Positions 1 through 6,182 of a stretch of 8,419 nt of DNA are shown piece by piece (within the stretch, counting starts at the first letter, position 1; every line of letters starts with the position of its first letter). The stretch is from Bacillota bacterium (GTDB taxonomy: Bacteria; Bacillota; Clostridia; DSM-8532), in the NCBI GenBank assembly GCA_023426765.1, contig JAEZBW010000357.1:1-8419 (forward strand), written 5' to 3'. The notes under the pieces are model-generated. The model was given only the letters and a program-made list of their open reading frames with translations, had not been told where the DNA came from and did no database searches. The translations under genes and the position numbers were made by a program.

Positions 1-1
1 G

Positions 2-202
2 GACGCATTCCTGGGGGGGCTGCTGTACCAGCTTAGCAGGAAGCGTTGTACTTTGGATCAACTTAAGCCTGAGGTCATAGACGAGATGCTGGATTTCTCC
101 AATGCGGTTGGCGCATTATGTGCATCCGGCAGAGGGGCTATTCCGTCAATGCCATCGATAGAGGATGTACAGAGGTGTATCAAAGAAATACCTAAGTTAT
201 AG
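2..202 (+). CDS. PfkB-family sugar kinase (fructokinase-like), C-terminal fragment
   Basis: The reading frame is open from the left edge and ends with TAG at 200-202, giving 66 residues; the rest of the gene lies before the window. It begins DAFLGGLLYQL, which matches the end of the PfkB signature 2 (usually GAGDAF), whose Asp is the catalytic base that activates the sugar hydroxyl for phosphoryl transfer from ATP. The following helix (SNAVGALCASGRGAIPSMPS) is the usual conserved tail after the nucleotide-binding region, with the A-GAIP-MP pattern common in fructokinases. The gene is intracellular and would phosphorylate fructose or a related sugar. It points toward the importer operon and is separated from it by a two-way terminator. 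Family assignment is firm; the exact sugar is inference. Confidence 0.8.
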   Translation, partial: DAFLGGLLYQLSRKRCTLDQLKPEVIDEMLDFSNAVGALCASGRGAIPSMPSIEDVQRCIKEIPKL

Positions 203-239
203 GGTTTTACCAGGTAAACACAATCACTTTCTAGAAGGA

Positions 240-282
240 AAAAGACCTTTCAGGCTTATCGTATAAAGCTGAAAGGTCTTTT
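240..282 (+). terminator. bidirectional rho-independent terminator
   Basis: A perfect 14-bp inverted repeat, AAAAGACCTTTCAG (240-253) and CTGAAAGGTCTTTT (269-282), has a 15-nt loop. The right arm ends in TTTT and the left arm begins with A residues, so a T-run follows the stem on either strand. It lies 37 bp after the kinase stop and is also the first strong hairpin met by transcripts leaving the convergent importer operon, so it probably serves both. Confidence 0.85.
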
Positions 283-363
283 CACATGTTGAATCAAGAT
301 TGGTAATTAAACGATAGATGACACACTTTGAACCATTTTAAAACAGGTGTTCTATTAAATGAA

Positions 364-394
364 CGGGACTTGCTTAAAAATCCCGGCCTTTTTT
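364..394 (+). terminator. weak terminator-like hairpin
   Basis: CGGGA (364-368) pairs with TCCCG (381-385) across a 12-nt loop, followed by GCC and a run of six T (389-394). The stem is only 5 bp, so it may be a minor or decayed terminator. It reads on the plus strand, where the kinase already has a stronger terminator upstream. Confidence 0.3.
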
Positions 395-460
395 GATTCA
401 AAAACATCATAGTACGTTGATGATCTTATGAAAATGTGCAAAGTATATAGCAGACTTCCA

Positions 461-509
461 ATTCTTAAAGTGGACCAACCGTTAGGGTGAATCTTGAAGT
501 GGACCGGCT
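461..509. repeat. two AAGTGGACC direct repeats, possible IS21-type end remnant
   Basis: ATTCTTAAAGTGGACC (461-476) and AATCTTGAAGTGGACC (490-505) are near copies 29 bp apart. On the minus strand they read TGGTCCACTTTAAGAATT-like, the kind of spaced repeat seen in the non-coding tails of IS21-family elements, and the neighbouring bases (CACCGGAACGCGCCAC on the minus strand) have a similar look. No transposase gene is attached, so this would be a scar. The resemblance is from memory of such elements; the repeats themselves are directly visible. Confidence 0.35.
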
Positions 510-614
510 GGAAAATGGGGCTTGTGGCGCGTTCCGGTGGGTACGCACCTTCATTGGAGCACAATTCGCGCAAGCGCTCATTGAATCACACAAGCTGGTG
601 CAGCAATCAATCAA

Positions 615-1526
615 TCAACCTTTGATAGAGCCTATCATTATACCTTTAATAAAGTACTTCTGTGCAAATGGGTATACGAGCATCATCGGTATGCTTGATA
701 CAATAATTACGCCATATTTCATGGATTCTGCCAATAATAACTGTTTCATATTATCTTCATTCAGCAGGCCCATTTCCATTTGCTGCATCATACTGGTCTG
801 GGCACTGAGAATTTCACGCAGTACAAGCTGCAACGGATAATATTTTCTATTATTAATATAAATCAATGCATTGAAAAAAGAATTCCACTGCGCGACAATA
901 CCGAATACAAATAAAACAGCAATAATTGCTTTTGATAGCGGCAGAACAATGCGTGTAAAGTAGTTGACATTGTTGCAGCCATCTATGCGTGCTGAATCCA
1001 AAAGCTCAGATGGAATATTGGAATCAAGAAAAGTACGGGTAATAATAATATTGTACATACTGACAGATCCCATTAAGACGAGGATAATAGGCTTATTCAG
1101 CAAACCAAGATCCCGCATCCACAAATAAGTCGGTACCAATCCACCGCCAAAGAACATAGGAATTAAAAACAGTGTGAGTAAAAATTTTCTGCCCACTAAA
1201 TCACGGCGTGTAAAAACATATGCTGTCATCAGGCTTAATGCAACAGATATAGTAGAACCCAATGCGGCATATATAATAGAATTACGATAACCAACCCAAA
1301 TCATCGAGTATTGAAGTATTTTTTTATATCCTTCAAAGTTGGTACCCGATGGAAATAATAAAACCTTCCCAGTGGTAACATCACTTGGTGCACTGATGGA
1401 GGCTATGATAATGAAGTATAGAGGATAAGCAATAATGATTAGTAGAATAACCAGTAATATGAGGACTACGATATCTGTTGAACGATCTATTCCTCTTGGT
1501 TTGATTCCCCTTGACGCAGTAGACAT
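615..1526 (-). CDS. sugar ABC transporter permease, YtcP/LplC-like (CUT1 class)
   Basis: The 303-residue protein is the second membrane subunit of a binding-protein-dependent carbohydrate importer. It has about six hydrophobic helices (roughly 18-42, 83-105, 115-136, 145-165, 200-220 and 270-290). Its cytoplasmic EAA-type loop, ELLDSARIDGCNNVNYF (174-190) followed by TRIVLPL, carries the invariant Gly (183) and docks the ATPase. The N-terminus (DIVVLILLVILLIIIAYPLYFIIIASIS) and C-terminus (KYFIKGIMIGSIKG) are typical of YtcP-like permeases. The start ATG (1526-1524) has a strong AAGGGGG ribosome binding site (1540-1534) 7 nt upstream, immediately after the stop of the preceding permease 14 bp away, so the two are co-transcribed and probably translationally linked. 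It is the last gene of the operon; the nearest good terminator is at 240-282. The substrate is unknown. Confidence 0.93.
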   Translation of the reverse strand: MSTASRGIKPRGIDRSTDIVVLILLVILLIIIAYPLYFIIIASISAPSDVTTGKVLLFPSGTNFEGYKKILQYSMIWVGYRNSIIYAALGSTISVALSLMTAYVFTRRDLVGRKFLLTLFLIPMFFGGGLVPTYLWMRDLGLLNKPIILVLMGSVSMYNIIITRTFLDSNIPSELLDSARIDGCNNVNYFTRIVLPLSKAIIAVLFVFGIVAQWNSFFNALIYINNRKYYPLQLVLREILSAQTSMMQQMEMGLLNEDNMKQLLLAESMKYGVIIVSSIPMMLVYPFAQKYFIKGIMIGSIKG

Positions 1527-1540
1527 GAAAAAGCCCCCTT

Positions 1541-2497
1541 CTAAAATAACCCTCTTTGTCCCATCGCTTTTGAAATACGATCCACACTTATTAATAAAGC
1601 CAGATTTATCACAGAGTTAAAAATACCGATAGCAGCAGAATAACTATATTGAGTATCTAAAATACCAACCTTATATACATAGGTAGAAATAATTTCGCTG
1701 GTTTGGAGATTCAATGTATTTTGCATCAGGAATACTTTTTCAAAACCAACATTCAGAATACTTCCGCAACTCAATATCAGCATCGTAACGATTGTTGGTA
1801 TTATGGTAGGCAAGTCAATATACCATACTTGCTGAAGTTTGGTTGCACCTTCCACATAGGCGGCTTCTTGAATCTCAACATCGATTCCCGTTAAGGCGGC
1901 AAGATAAATAATGCTGCCCCAACCCATTCCCTGCCAGACTCCTGACCATACATAAAGATGTGGAAACGCATCTGGATTCAGCAGTGTCATCAAAGGACCA
2001 TCCAATAAACCGACTGTATTCAATATTGTTTTGACTATGCCCAGGGAGGGTGAAAAGAAAACATTTATGATGCCAACAAATACAACCGTAGAAATAAAAT
2101 GTGGTGCATAGGTAACAACCTGAACAATTTTTTTTAGCCTCTTGCTAATACACATATTCAGCAATAAAGCAAGAAGTACAGGCATTGGTAAGCCGGCTAC
2201 CAAACCGTATAGACTGAGGGTTAAAGTATTTTTCATGAGCGAACCAAATGCATTCAACCCAAAAAATCTTTTAAAATGATGCAGGCCGACCCAATCACTT
2301 CCTGCCACGCCGAGAAACGGCTTGAAGTTCTGGAATGCAATCAATATCCCGTACATGGGAATAAAGTTAAAAATAATAATATATACCAGAGCGGGTAAAA
2401 TGAGAAAGTACAGTCCGGCATTCCTTCTAATTTTAAACCACAACAAACTGAACCTGCCCTTTTGAGCTTCTGTCAGCTGCATTGTTTCAAGCTGCAT
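1541..2497 (-). CDS. sugar ABC transporter permease, LplB-like (CUT1 class)
   Basis: This 318-residue inner-membrane protein is the first permease of the importer. After a short charged N-terminus (KIRRNAGLY) it has about six membrane helices (roughly 29-52, 90-115, 128-150, 180-203, 233-252 and 283-305). The ATPase-docking EAA loop is complete: EAAYVEGATKLQQVWYIDLP (211-230), with the conserved Gly at 217. The GFEKVFLMQN stretch (251-260) followed by a TSEIISTYVYKVGI-like segment is typical of LplB-type permeases. The start at ATG 2497 is supported by AGGTG (2507-2503) 5 nt upstream; the internal Met at residue 6 has no comparable site. The gene lies 141 bp after the binding-lipoprotein stop, with a large hairpin in between, and 14 bp before the next permease. 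Both permeases would form the translocation pore; an ATPase (an MsmX/UgpC-type shared subunit) is presumably encoded elsewhere. Confidence 0.94.
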   Translation of the reverse strand: MQLETMQLTEAQKGRFSLLWFKIRRNAGLYFLILPALVYIIIFNFIPMYGILIAFQNFKPFLGVAGSDWVGLHHFKRFFGLNAFGSLMKNTLTLSLYGLVAGLPMPVLLALLLNMCISKRLKKIVQVVTYAPHFISTVVFVGIINVFFSPSLGIVKTILNTVGLLDGPLMTLLNPDAFPHLYVWSGVWQGMGWGSIIYLAALTGIDVEIQEAAYVEGATKLQQVWYIDLPTIIPTIVTMLILSCGSILNVGFEKVFLMQNTLNLQTSEIISTYVYKVGILDTQYSYSAAIGIFNSVINLALLISVDRISKAMGQRGLF

Positions 2498-2539
2498 ATA
2501 AGCACCTGCTTTCTACTGTCTATTTGGCCAAATTAGTAG

Positions 2540-2589
2540 ATGAATACAGCTCTTGCTCATGGTTATACATTTGCAAGAGCTGTATTCAT
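2540..2589 (-). promoter_or_regulatory. intercistronic stem-loop between binding protein and permease genes
   Basis: A perfect 17-bp inverted repeat has arms at 2540-2556 (ATGAATACAGCTCTTGC) and 2573-2589, with a 16-nt loop. It lies 50 bp beyond the lipoprotein stop and 42 bp before the permease start. In operon RNA no U-run follows the stem directly, so it is unlikely to be a full terminator. The usual role of such hairpins in binding-protein transporters is to protect the 3' end of the binding-protein message and reduce downstream permease output; that role is inferred here. Confidence 0.75.
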
Positions 2590-2638
2590 TCTATCATTGT
2601 ATATAATACAACATTATATCATTCTTTAAACTGAAATA

Positions 2639-4282
2639 CTATCTCGCTAAACCTTCGTCCAAATCGATCTGCAGCAGCTGCATCAGTTCTTCAGCACCTA
2701 AATTATAGATGTTTTTCACATACTCATCCCAGGTTGCATCTATATCTTTAGTTCCTGTAATCCAGTCTGCATGCATCTTGTTGACATATTCATCAACTTG
2801 CTTTTTAAGGTCAGCTATTTTCTGCTGTCTTGTTGTGTACTCTAAAGTAGCTGTTGGTGCAACATAGAATGGTCTTTCAAATACCTGCTCCGGCAGGAAT
2901 TGTTTATAAAGATTTTCGTAAGCCCATTCACGTGTGCCTTCTGTGTTCATGTTAGGATTTTTATACATTTCAGAAGTAGTGATTGCGGGGACCAGATTAC
3001 CAAGCTGTCCATCTTCATCGGCCTGCGCAAATTGTGCTCCTGCAATAACCTCAAATTCACCCTTATCGTTGTATTTCCATCCAACATTCTGACTGCCAAA
3101 TGCTAATGTCATTGAGTTTTCAGGCTGGCACATAAAATCAGCTACACGAACTGCTGCAACAGGATACTTGCATTTTGAGAAGACTCTGAAGTTTACAGCT
3201 GCACCTTTCTGCTGTCTGCGCATATAGGTAGGATCTCCATTCGTATTTTTAAACGGAGCCATCGGGTAGAAATATTTCAAATTGGTATAGTCATTATAGG
3301 CCTGGAATGCACCTACAACCGGAGGATCAGAGGATACTGTCGAGATAAATGCGTTCCAGTCATCAGTAAACATCTGTGGCTGCAAAATTCCTTCTGCATA
3401 CATATCTCTTGCAAATTTGAGAGCGTTTTTAAGTAAAGGATTCACTGCTTGTAATTGAATCTTATTGTCGACATAGATAAAGTTTGCATTCGGGTAGATG
3501 GTTGGACTATACACACCAAACGCACCATAAAGGTCATACAGACCACAGATGCCCTGAGCATGTCTTGCATAAAATGGAACTACGTTTTCTGGTATGGTTC
3601 CTTTACCCGCGTTGTCTTTAAAGGCTTTCATTACAGAGAAGAACTCATCCGTTGTTGTTGGGATGTTTAAATTTAATTCATCAAGCCACTTTTTGTTAAT
3701 AAACCATTGATCCCGCAGGTTATAGGATGTTTCGTCCAGGTAGATTTGAGCAAAATTGTAAACTTTACCGTCTGACGATTTGAGATAGTTTCTCATCTCT
3801 GGTTTTTCTTCGAGGAAGGAGCTAATGGTAGGCGCATATTGCATATAATCGTCCAGACACAAGAGATCACCGGCCTCAATGGCATCAGCCATAGCAGTTC
3901 CTGTTGAATCAAGACGGAAAGTGATATCCGGGTAATCTCTGGATGCTAACATGAGGTTTACTTTTTCTGTATCCGCATAGAACTCCAGGTCGATTTTAAC
4001 TCCGGTTGTTTCCTCGATTGTCTTCCAGATTTTTCTTTTGGATACATCACCCAGGTTGCTTAATTGTGTAACAGCTGCTCTTAAAGTTACTGGCTGGTTC
4101 ACAATCGGATAGCCTGTTGGATTTGTTACACCACCATCAAGCAGCTTATCGGTCCCCGTGTTGTCAGCAGGATTCGTCGGTGTTGCTGGTGTCACTTCTG
4201 GCTTGACATTTTGGCAGGCCATTAAAGTAAAACACATAATCGCCGCAATAATGATTACCATTGTTCTTTTCATTTTACTCAT
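2639..4282 (-). CDS. extracellular sugar-binding lipoprotein (family 1 solute-binding protein, LplA-like)
   Basis: The 547-residue protein is the substrate-capturing subunit of the importer, anchored to the outer face of the cell membrane. Residues 1-23 form a lipoprotein signal: positive start (MSKMKR), hydrophobic core (TMVIIIAAIMCFT) and lipobox LMAC, with lipidated Cys at 23. A flexible Pro/Thr/Asn-rich linker follows (about 25-60). The body has the mixed alpha/beta pattern of family 1 binding proteins, including WFINKKWLDELNL-IPTTTDEF, the hallmark of sugar binders of the LplA/YtcQ type. The C-terminus (ITGTKDIDATWDEYVKNIYNLGAEELMQLLQ) is also characteristic, and the length (about 500-560) is normal. 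ATG at 4282 has AGGGGG (4294-4289) 6 nt upstream. It heads the operon, transcribed away from the AraC gene, and is probably controlled by it. The ligand is likely an oligosaccharide or modified sugar but is not readable. Confidence 0.95.
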   Translation of the reverse strand: MSKMKRTMVIIIAAIMCFTLMACQNVKPEVTPATPTNPADNTGTDKLLDGGVTNPTGYPIVNQPVTLRAAVTQLSNLGDVSKRKIWKTIEETTGVKIDLEFYADTEKVNLMLASRDYPDITFRLDSTGTAMADAIEAGDLLCLDDYMQYAPTISSFLEEKPEMRNYLKSSDGKVYNFAQIYLDETSYNLRDQWFINKKWLDELNLNIPTTTDEFFSVMKAFKDNAGKGTIPENVVPFYARHAQGICGLYDLYGAFGVYSPTIYPNANFIYVDNKIQLQAVNPLLKNALKFARDMYAEGILQPQMFTDDWNAFISTVSSDPPVVGAFQAYNDYTNLKYFYPMAPFKNTNGDPTYMRRQQKGAAVNFRVFSKCKYPVAAVRVADFMCQPENSMTLAFGSQNVGWKYNDKGEFEVIAGAQFAQADEDGQLGNLVPAITTSEMYKNPNMNTEGTREWAYENLYKQFLPEQVFERPFYVAPTATLEYTTRQQKIADLKKQVDEYVNKMHADWITGTKDIDATWDEYVKNIYNLGAEELMQLLQIDLDEGLAR

Positions 4283-4343
4283 TATAATCCCCCTAATGTT
4301 AAAGTATTGAGTTTAATTGTTTTGATACTGTTAAATTATCTTA

Positions 4344-4380
4344 AAGCAGTTACTCTTTGAGCGCTCTTAAGAGGCTGCTT
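4344..4380 (-). promoter_or_regulatory. stem-loop in the leader of the importer mRNA
   Basis: In the leftward transcript AAGCAG (4380-4375) pairs with CTGCTT (4349-4344), and inside it CTCTT (4373-4369) pairs with AAGAG (4357-4353), with a small internal bulge. It would sit in a leader of roughly 140 nt ahead of the lipoprotein start. It lacks a U-run and matches no riboswitch I know; a role in mRNA stability is possible. Confidence 0.35.
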
Positions 4381-4424
4381 ATAGATCTTAGCCATTTACG
4401 TACAAATTGTAACAAAGGTTTTAT

Positions 4425-4462
4425 ATTATAAATTATAAGAGTTTCATCGGTGAATAAGCCAA
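4425..4462 (-). promoter_or_regulatory. candidate promoter of the importer operon
   Basis: Two perfect -10 hexamers TATAAT occur on the minus strand at 4437-4432 and 4430-4425. The best -35 partners are poor: TTGGCT (4462-4457, 19-bp spacing to the first) or TTCACC (4454-4449, 18-bp spacing to the second). A strong -10 with a weak -35 is the usual form of an activator-dependent promoter, which suits control by the neighbouring AraC protein. The choice between them is uncertain. Confidence 0.4.
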
Positions 4463-4471
4463 TATATCAAA

Positions 4472-4483
4472 TAATACGTATTA
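4472..4483. promoter_or_regulatory. 12-bp perfect palindrome, copy 1 (operator candidate)
   Basis: TAATACGTATTA is its own reverse complement and lies just upstream of the candidate importer promoter. An identical copy sits at 4789-4800 beside the AraC promoter. The even length with a central CG is reminiscent of LacI-family operators, although no LacI gene is in the window. Confidence 0.5.
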
Positions 4484-4532
4484 ACAATTGTGTAAATCAG
4501 TAATAGCCCTAATATGATTATAGCATTCATCA

Positions 4533-4549
4533 TTCGTATTGGATACGAA
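4533..4549. promoter_or_regulatory. inverted repeat TTCGTAT-TGG-ATACGAA
   Basis: Two perfect 7-bp arms (4533-4539 and 4543-4549) flank a 3-bp centre. The arms contain the CGTAT/ATACG core also present in the two 12-bp palindromes, so it may be a related binding site with wider spacing. Confidence 0.4.
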
Positions 4550-4712
4550 CAATTTTTTCTACTGCATACAATTTATTTCCGCGATAAATGATAAAAAATA
4601 ACATAAAAGGTTAAACAGAAGGAAAAAATTATATTGTGGTATCTAACCCAGATTCCATATATTACAGTGTTCCGTAGGGCAGTCATACAAAATTCACAGA
4701 AAAAATGTAAAT

Positions 4713-4767
4713 TTGACTCAAATTCAGTTTAGGATGTACAGGATTCTATTGACGAATTCTGTTTAGG
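4713..4767 (+). promoter_or_regulatory. paired direct repeats over the AraC promoter, probable regulator binding sites
   Basis: AATTCAGTTTAGG (4721-4733) and AATTCTGTTTAGG (4755-4767) differ at one base in 13 and are 34 bp apart, close to three turns of the helix. Each is preceded by TTGAC (4713-4717 and 4749-4753), with a 3-base versus 1-base gap. The downstream copy fills the spacer between the -35 and -10 boxes. AraC-family proteins normally bind direct repeats, so autoregulation is likely; this is inference from position and spacing. Confidence 0.5.
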
Positions 4768-4778
4768 GAATATATAAT
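4749..4778 (+). promoter_or_regulatory. sigma-A promoter of the AraC-type gene
   Basis: TTGACG (4749-4754) is followed 18 bp later by TATAAT (4773-4778). Transcription should start near 4785, about 40 nt before the start codon at 4825. The palindrome at 4789-4800 lies immediately downstream of that start point, where a bound protein would block elongation. Confidence 0.75.
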
Positions 4779-4788
4779 AAGTTATAGA

Positions 4789-4800
4789 TAATACGTATTA
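4789..4800. promoter_or_regulatory. 12-bp perfect palindrome, copy 2 (operator candidate)
   Basis: Identical to the palindrome at 4472-4483 (TAATACGTATTA). Here it lies in the first bases of the predicted AraC-gene transcript. Two exact copies, one near each divergent promoter, suggest one protein controls both. Confidence 0.5.
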
Positions 4801-4824
4801 GTAAAAATGAATCGAGGTGTTTCC

Positions 4825-5541
4825 ATGCTGAGAACTAGAACCATTGATAAATATAAGATCATGTATATAAATAGCGCTGCTGTTGAAAAAGTAATGTATT
4901 ATTACCCGATTGATCTAGAACTGAATCTAATCAATTCCTTAAAGACCGGAGATAATGAACAGGTATATAGAATCCAGGAAAAAATATACGAGGAAAATTA
5001 CGTGAAGAGATACTTAACCTTTGAGATGGAACTGCAGTTGATATTTTCTATCAAAGGCACGATATTTCGGATCCTTGATCAGATGGATGACAATCATGAC
5101 TTACTTGACAAGATCAAAGTCATCGAAGAAGCGGACACAATTCAAGACATGTTCGATCACTTATCTGCTATCAATATGACAATATGTACTATCATGCGCA
5201 ATCAGCTAAAAAACGAATCGAATATATTAAGAACCAAAATAATAAAATACCTGAATACATGCTATATGAATGCAGACTTAAACCTGTATCAGGTAGCCTC
5301 TTCTTTCAGTTTAACCGAATCCTATATATATCATTTTTTCAAAGATAGTATGGGTGTTACCTTCGCGGACTATCTTGAAGATATACGAATCAGAAAAGCA
5401 TGTGAACTGTTATCTGCCCGAGACATTTCTATTAAAACCGTTGCACAGCAGGTCGGATATGGCAGTGACAGTTCTTTCAGAAGAGCATTTAAACGAATCA
5501 TCGGTCTGTCTCCAACGCAATATCAGATCGCTGTAGAATAA
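4825..5541 (+). CDS. AraC-family transcriptional regulator, lacking the usual sensor half
   Basis: The protein has 238 residues from ATG 4825; an in-frame ATG at 4807 would add six. I chose 4825 because GAGGTG (4814-4819) lies 5 nt before it, while 4807 has no ribosome binding site. The last 100 residues are the AraC DNA-binding domain: a first helix-turn-helix (LYQVASSFSLTESYIYHFFK) and a second (SIKTVAQQVGYGSDSSFRRAFKRIIGLSPTQY), with the conserved G-SP-Y ending. The first part (YYYPIDLELNLINSLKTGD, EENYVKRYLTFEMELQLIF) resembles the cytoplasmic linker of large YesS/YtdP-type membrane regulators of about 750 residues. The extracellular sensor and membrane helices of those proteins are absent, and no remnant is visible upstream. 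It is divergent from the importer operon and is its likely regulator. No clear terminator follows in the 156 bp after its stop. Confidence 0.9.
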   Translation: MLRTRTIDKYKIMYINSAAVEKVMYYYPIDLELNLINSLKTGDNEQVYRIQEKIYEENYVKRYLTFEMELQLIFSIKGTIFRILDQMDDNHDLLDKIKVIEEADTIQDMFDHLSAINMTICTIMRNQLKNESNILRTKIIKYLNTCYMNADLNLYQVASSFSLTESYIYHFFKDSMGVTFADYLEDIRIRKACELLSARDISIKTVAQQVGYGSDSSFRRAFKRIIGLSPTQYQIAVE

Positions 5542-5708
5542 AAAGTAAACGTAATCATTACTGGTATCTTTATGATTTTAAGTTGCTTTTAATATGAATT
5601 ATGAGTCTCCGATGGGGTTCATAAGCAATTTACTCTTTGTACTTTATACACTATTCATCATGAAGGTACATGAACATTTGTGATCTGAGAACATAGGTGC
5701 AGTGCGTA

Positions 5709-5792
5709 TTCCGGCACATCCGGACGGCAAAACCGGAAACATCCGGACACCGTTCCGGCAACATCCGGACAGTAAACCGGCATTATCCGGAC
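5709..5792. repeat. four 22-bp direct repeats at the IS21-like end (transposase-binding array)
   Basis: Four copies of a CCGG-N(5-6)-TCCGGAC unit begin near 5709, 5731, 5753 and 5775. The last three are spaced exactly 22 bp; the first is one base short. Examples are AACCGGAAACATCCGGAC (5731-5748) and TTCCGGCAACATCCGGAC (5753-5770). Each unit is itself partly symmetrical (CCGG to CCGG), and variable bases fall at the unit joints, alternating TT and AA before CCGG. IS21 elements carry multiple transposase-binding repeats near their tips. A 22-bp period is about two helical turns, which would place bound proteins on one face. Confidence 0.8.
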
Positions 5793-5832
5793 ACCTTGTC
5801 GAATGAATTTATTGTACTATAATTTTTTAGAA

Positions 5833-6096
5833 TCAGGTATAAAAATTTGACATTTTCTGCTGGTAGCCATCGAGTAATTTATCAATGATGGTAGCCCTTT
5901 TCTTACCAATACGGTTTAAGATCGTCGGATTGAGTTCTTGAGCATTGAATAGCATATTCGGAAAAGTATTGGCATAATGGCGTATAAGCTGTTGCAATGG
6001 CTCAAGTCCTATCTTTCTGGCTAAATAATCGTCACAAACTGTGATAATTTCTGCCGCCATTGATTTCACGGTAGGCGGATACATTAGATATTCCAT
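5833..6096 (-). CDS. small protein of unknown function, accessory ORF of the IS21-like element
   Basis: The 87-residue protein is predicted soluble and mostly helical, with no signal or membrane segment. The most distinctive part is the C-terminal NPTILNRIGKKRATIIDKLLDGYQQ, with a basic GKKR turn between helices. It may belong to the small clostridial hypothetical proteins described as the CLB_0814/TIGR04540 type, but that is from memory and weakly held. ATG 6096 has GAGG (6105-6102) 5 nt upstream, so it is probably translated. It lies 86 bp after the istB stop on the same strand and 40 bp inside the terminal repeats, so it travels with the element. Function is not known; a role in target choice or transposition control, or a passenger, are all possible. 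Confidence 0.65.
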   Translation of the reverse strand: MEYLMYPPTVKSMAAEIITVCDDYLARKIGLEPLQQLIRHYANTFPNMLFNAQELNPTILNRIGKKRATIIDKLLDGYQQKMSNFYT

Positions 6097-6182
6097 GATG
6101 ACCTCATAATTTCATACCGATTTTGTACTATTCGTATGTTTTCGTACTGTTATTGTACCATGATTTCTATGTTGAAACAAGA

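Larger units (their letters stand above)
283..614. other. non-coding stretch between kinase terminator and permease stop
   Basis: No convincing gene is seen. Open frames here (355-573 minus; 487-840 plus, which runs antisense into the permease gene) lack a matching ribosome binding site and recognisable protein features. The stretch contains a weak hairpin (364-394) and a pair of direct repeats resembling an IS21-type element end (461-509), both listed separately. The part from about 510 to 614 is visibly more GC-rich than the AT-rich DNA at 283-460. Confidence 0.5.
4283..4806. other. divergent control region between importer operon and AraC gene
   Basis: This AT-rich 524-bp spacer has no convincing gene. 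It holds a leader hairpin and candidate promoter for the leftward operon, two identical palindromes (4472-4483 and 4789-4800), a further inverted repeat (4533-4549), direct repeats (4713-4767) and the rightward promoter (4749-4778). Two short ACAA/TTGT palindromes (4402-4410 and 4484-4491) are also visible but too short to interpret. I see no recognisable element between about 4550 and 4712. Confidence 0.7.

Noticed and set aside
355..573. Minus-strand open frame of 72 codons after the permease
   Set aside because: It overlaps the direct repeats, has no ribosome binding site and reads as random composition.
487..840. Plus-strand open frame of 117 codons
   Set aside because: Most of it is antisense to the well-supported permease gene, it lacks a ribosome binding site, and its sequence has no recognisable protein pattern.
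2540..2589. Intercistronic hairpin as a true terminator
   Set aside because: Neither strand has a U-run directly after the stem, and the permease genes downstream need read-through.
4283..4440. Riboswitch in the importer leader
   Set aside because: The only visible structure is a modest bulged hairpin without a terminator or any conserved riboswitch core I recognise.
4540..4806. Remnant of the missing sensor domain of the AraC regulator
   Set aside because: The sequence is AT-rich with stops in all frames, and a promoter and ribosome binding site occupy the area directly before the gene.
5709..5792. Repeat array as a CRISPR array or replication iterons
   Set aside because: The period is only 22 bp with no room for spacers, no cas genes are near, and no replication initiator gene is present. 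Its place at the end of an IS21-like element explains it better.
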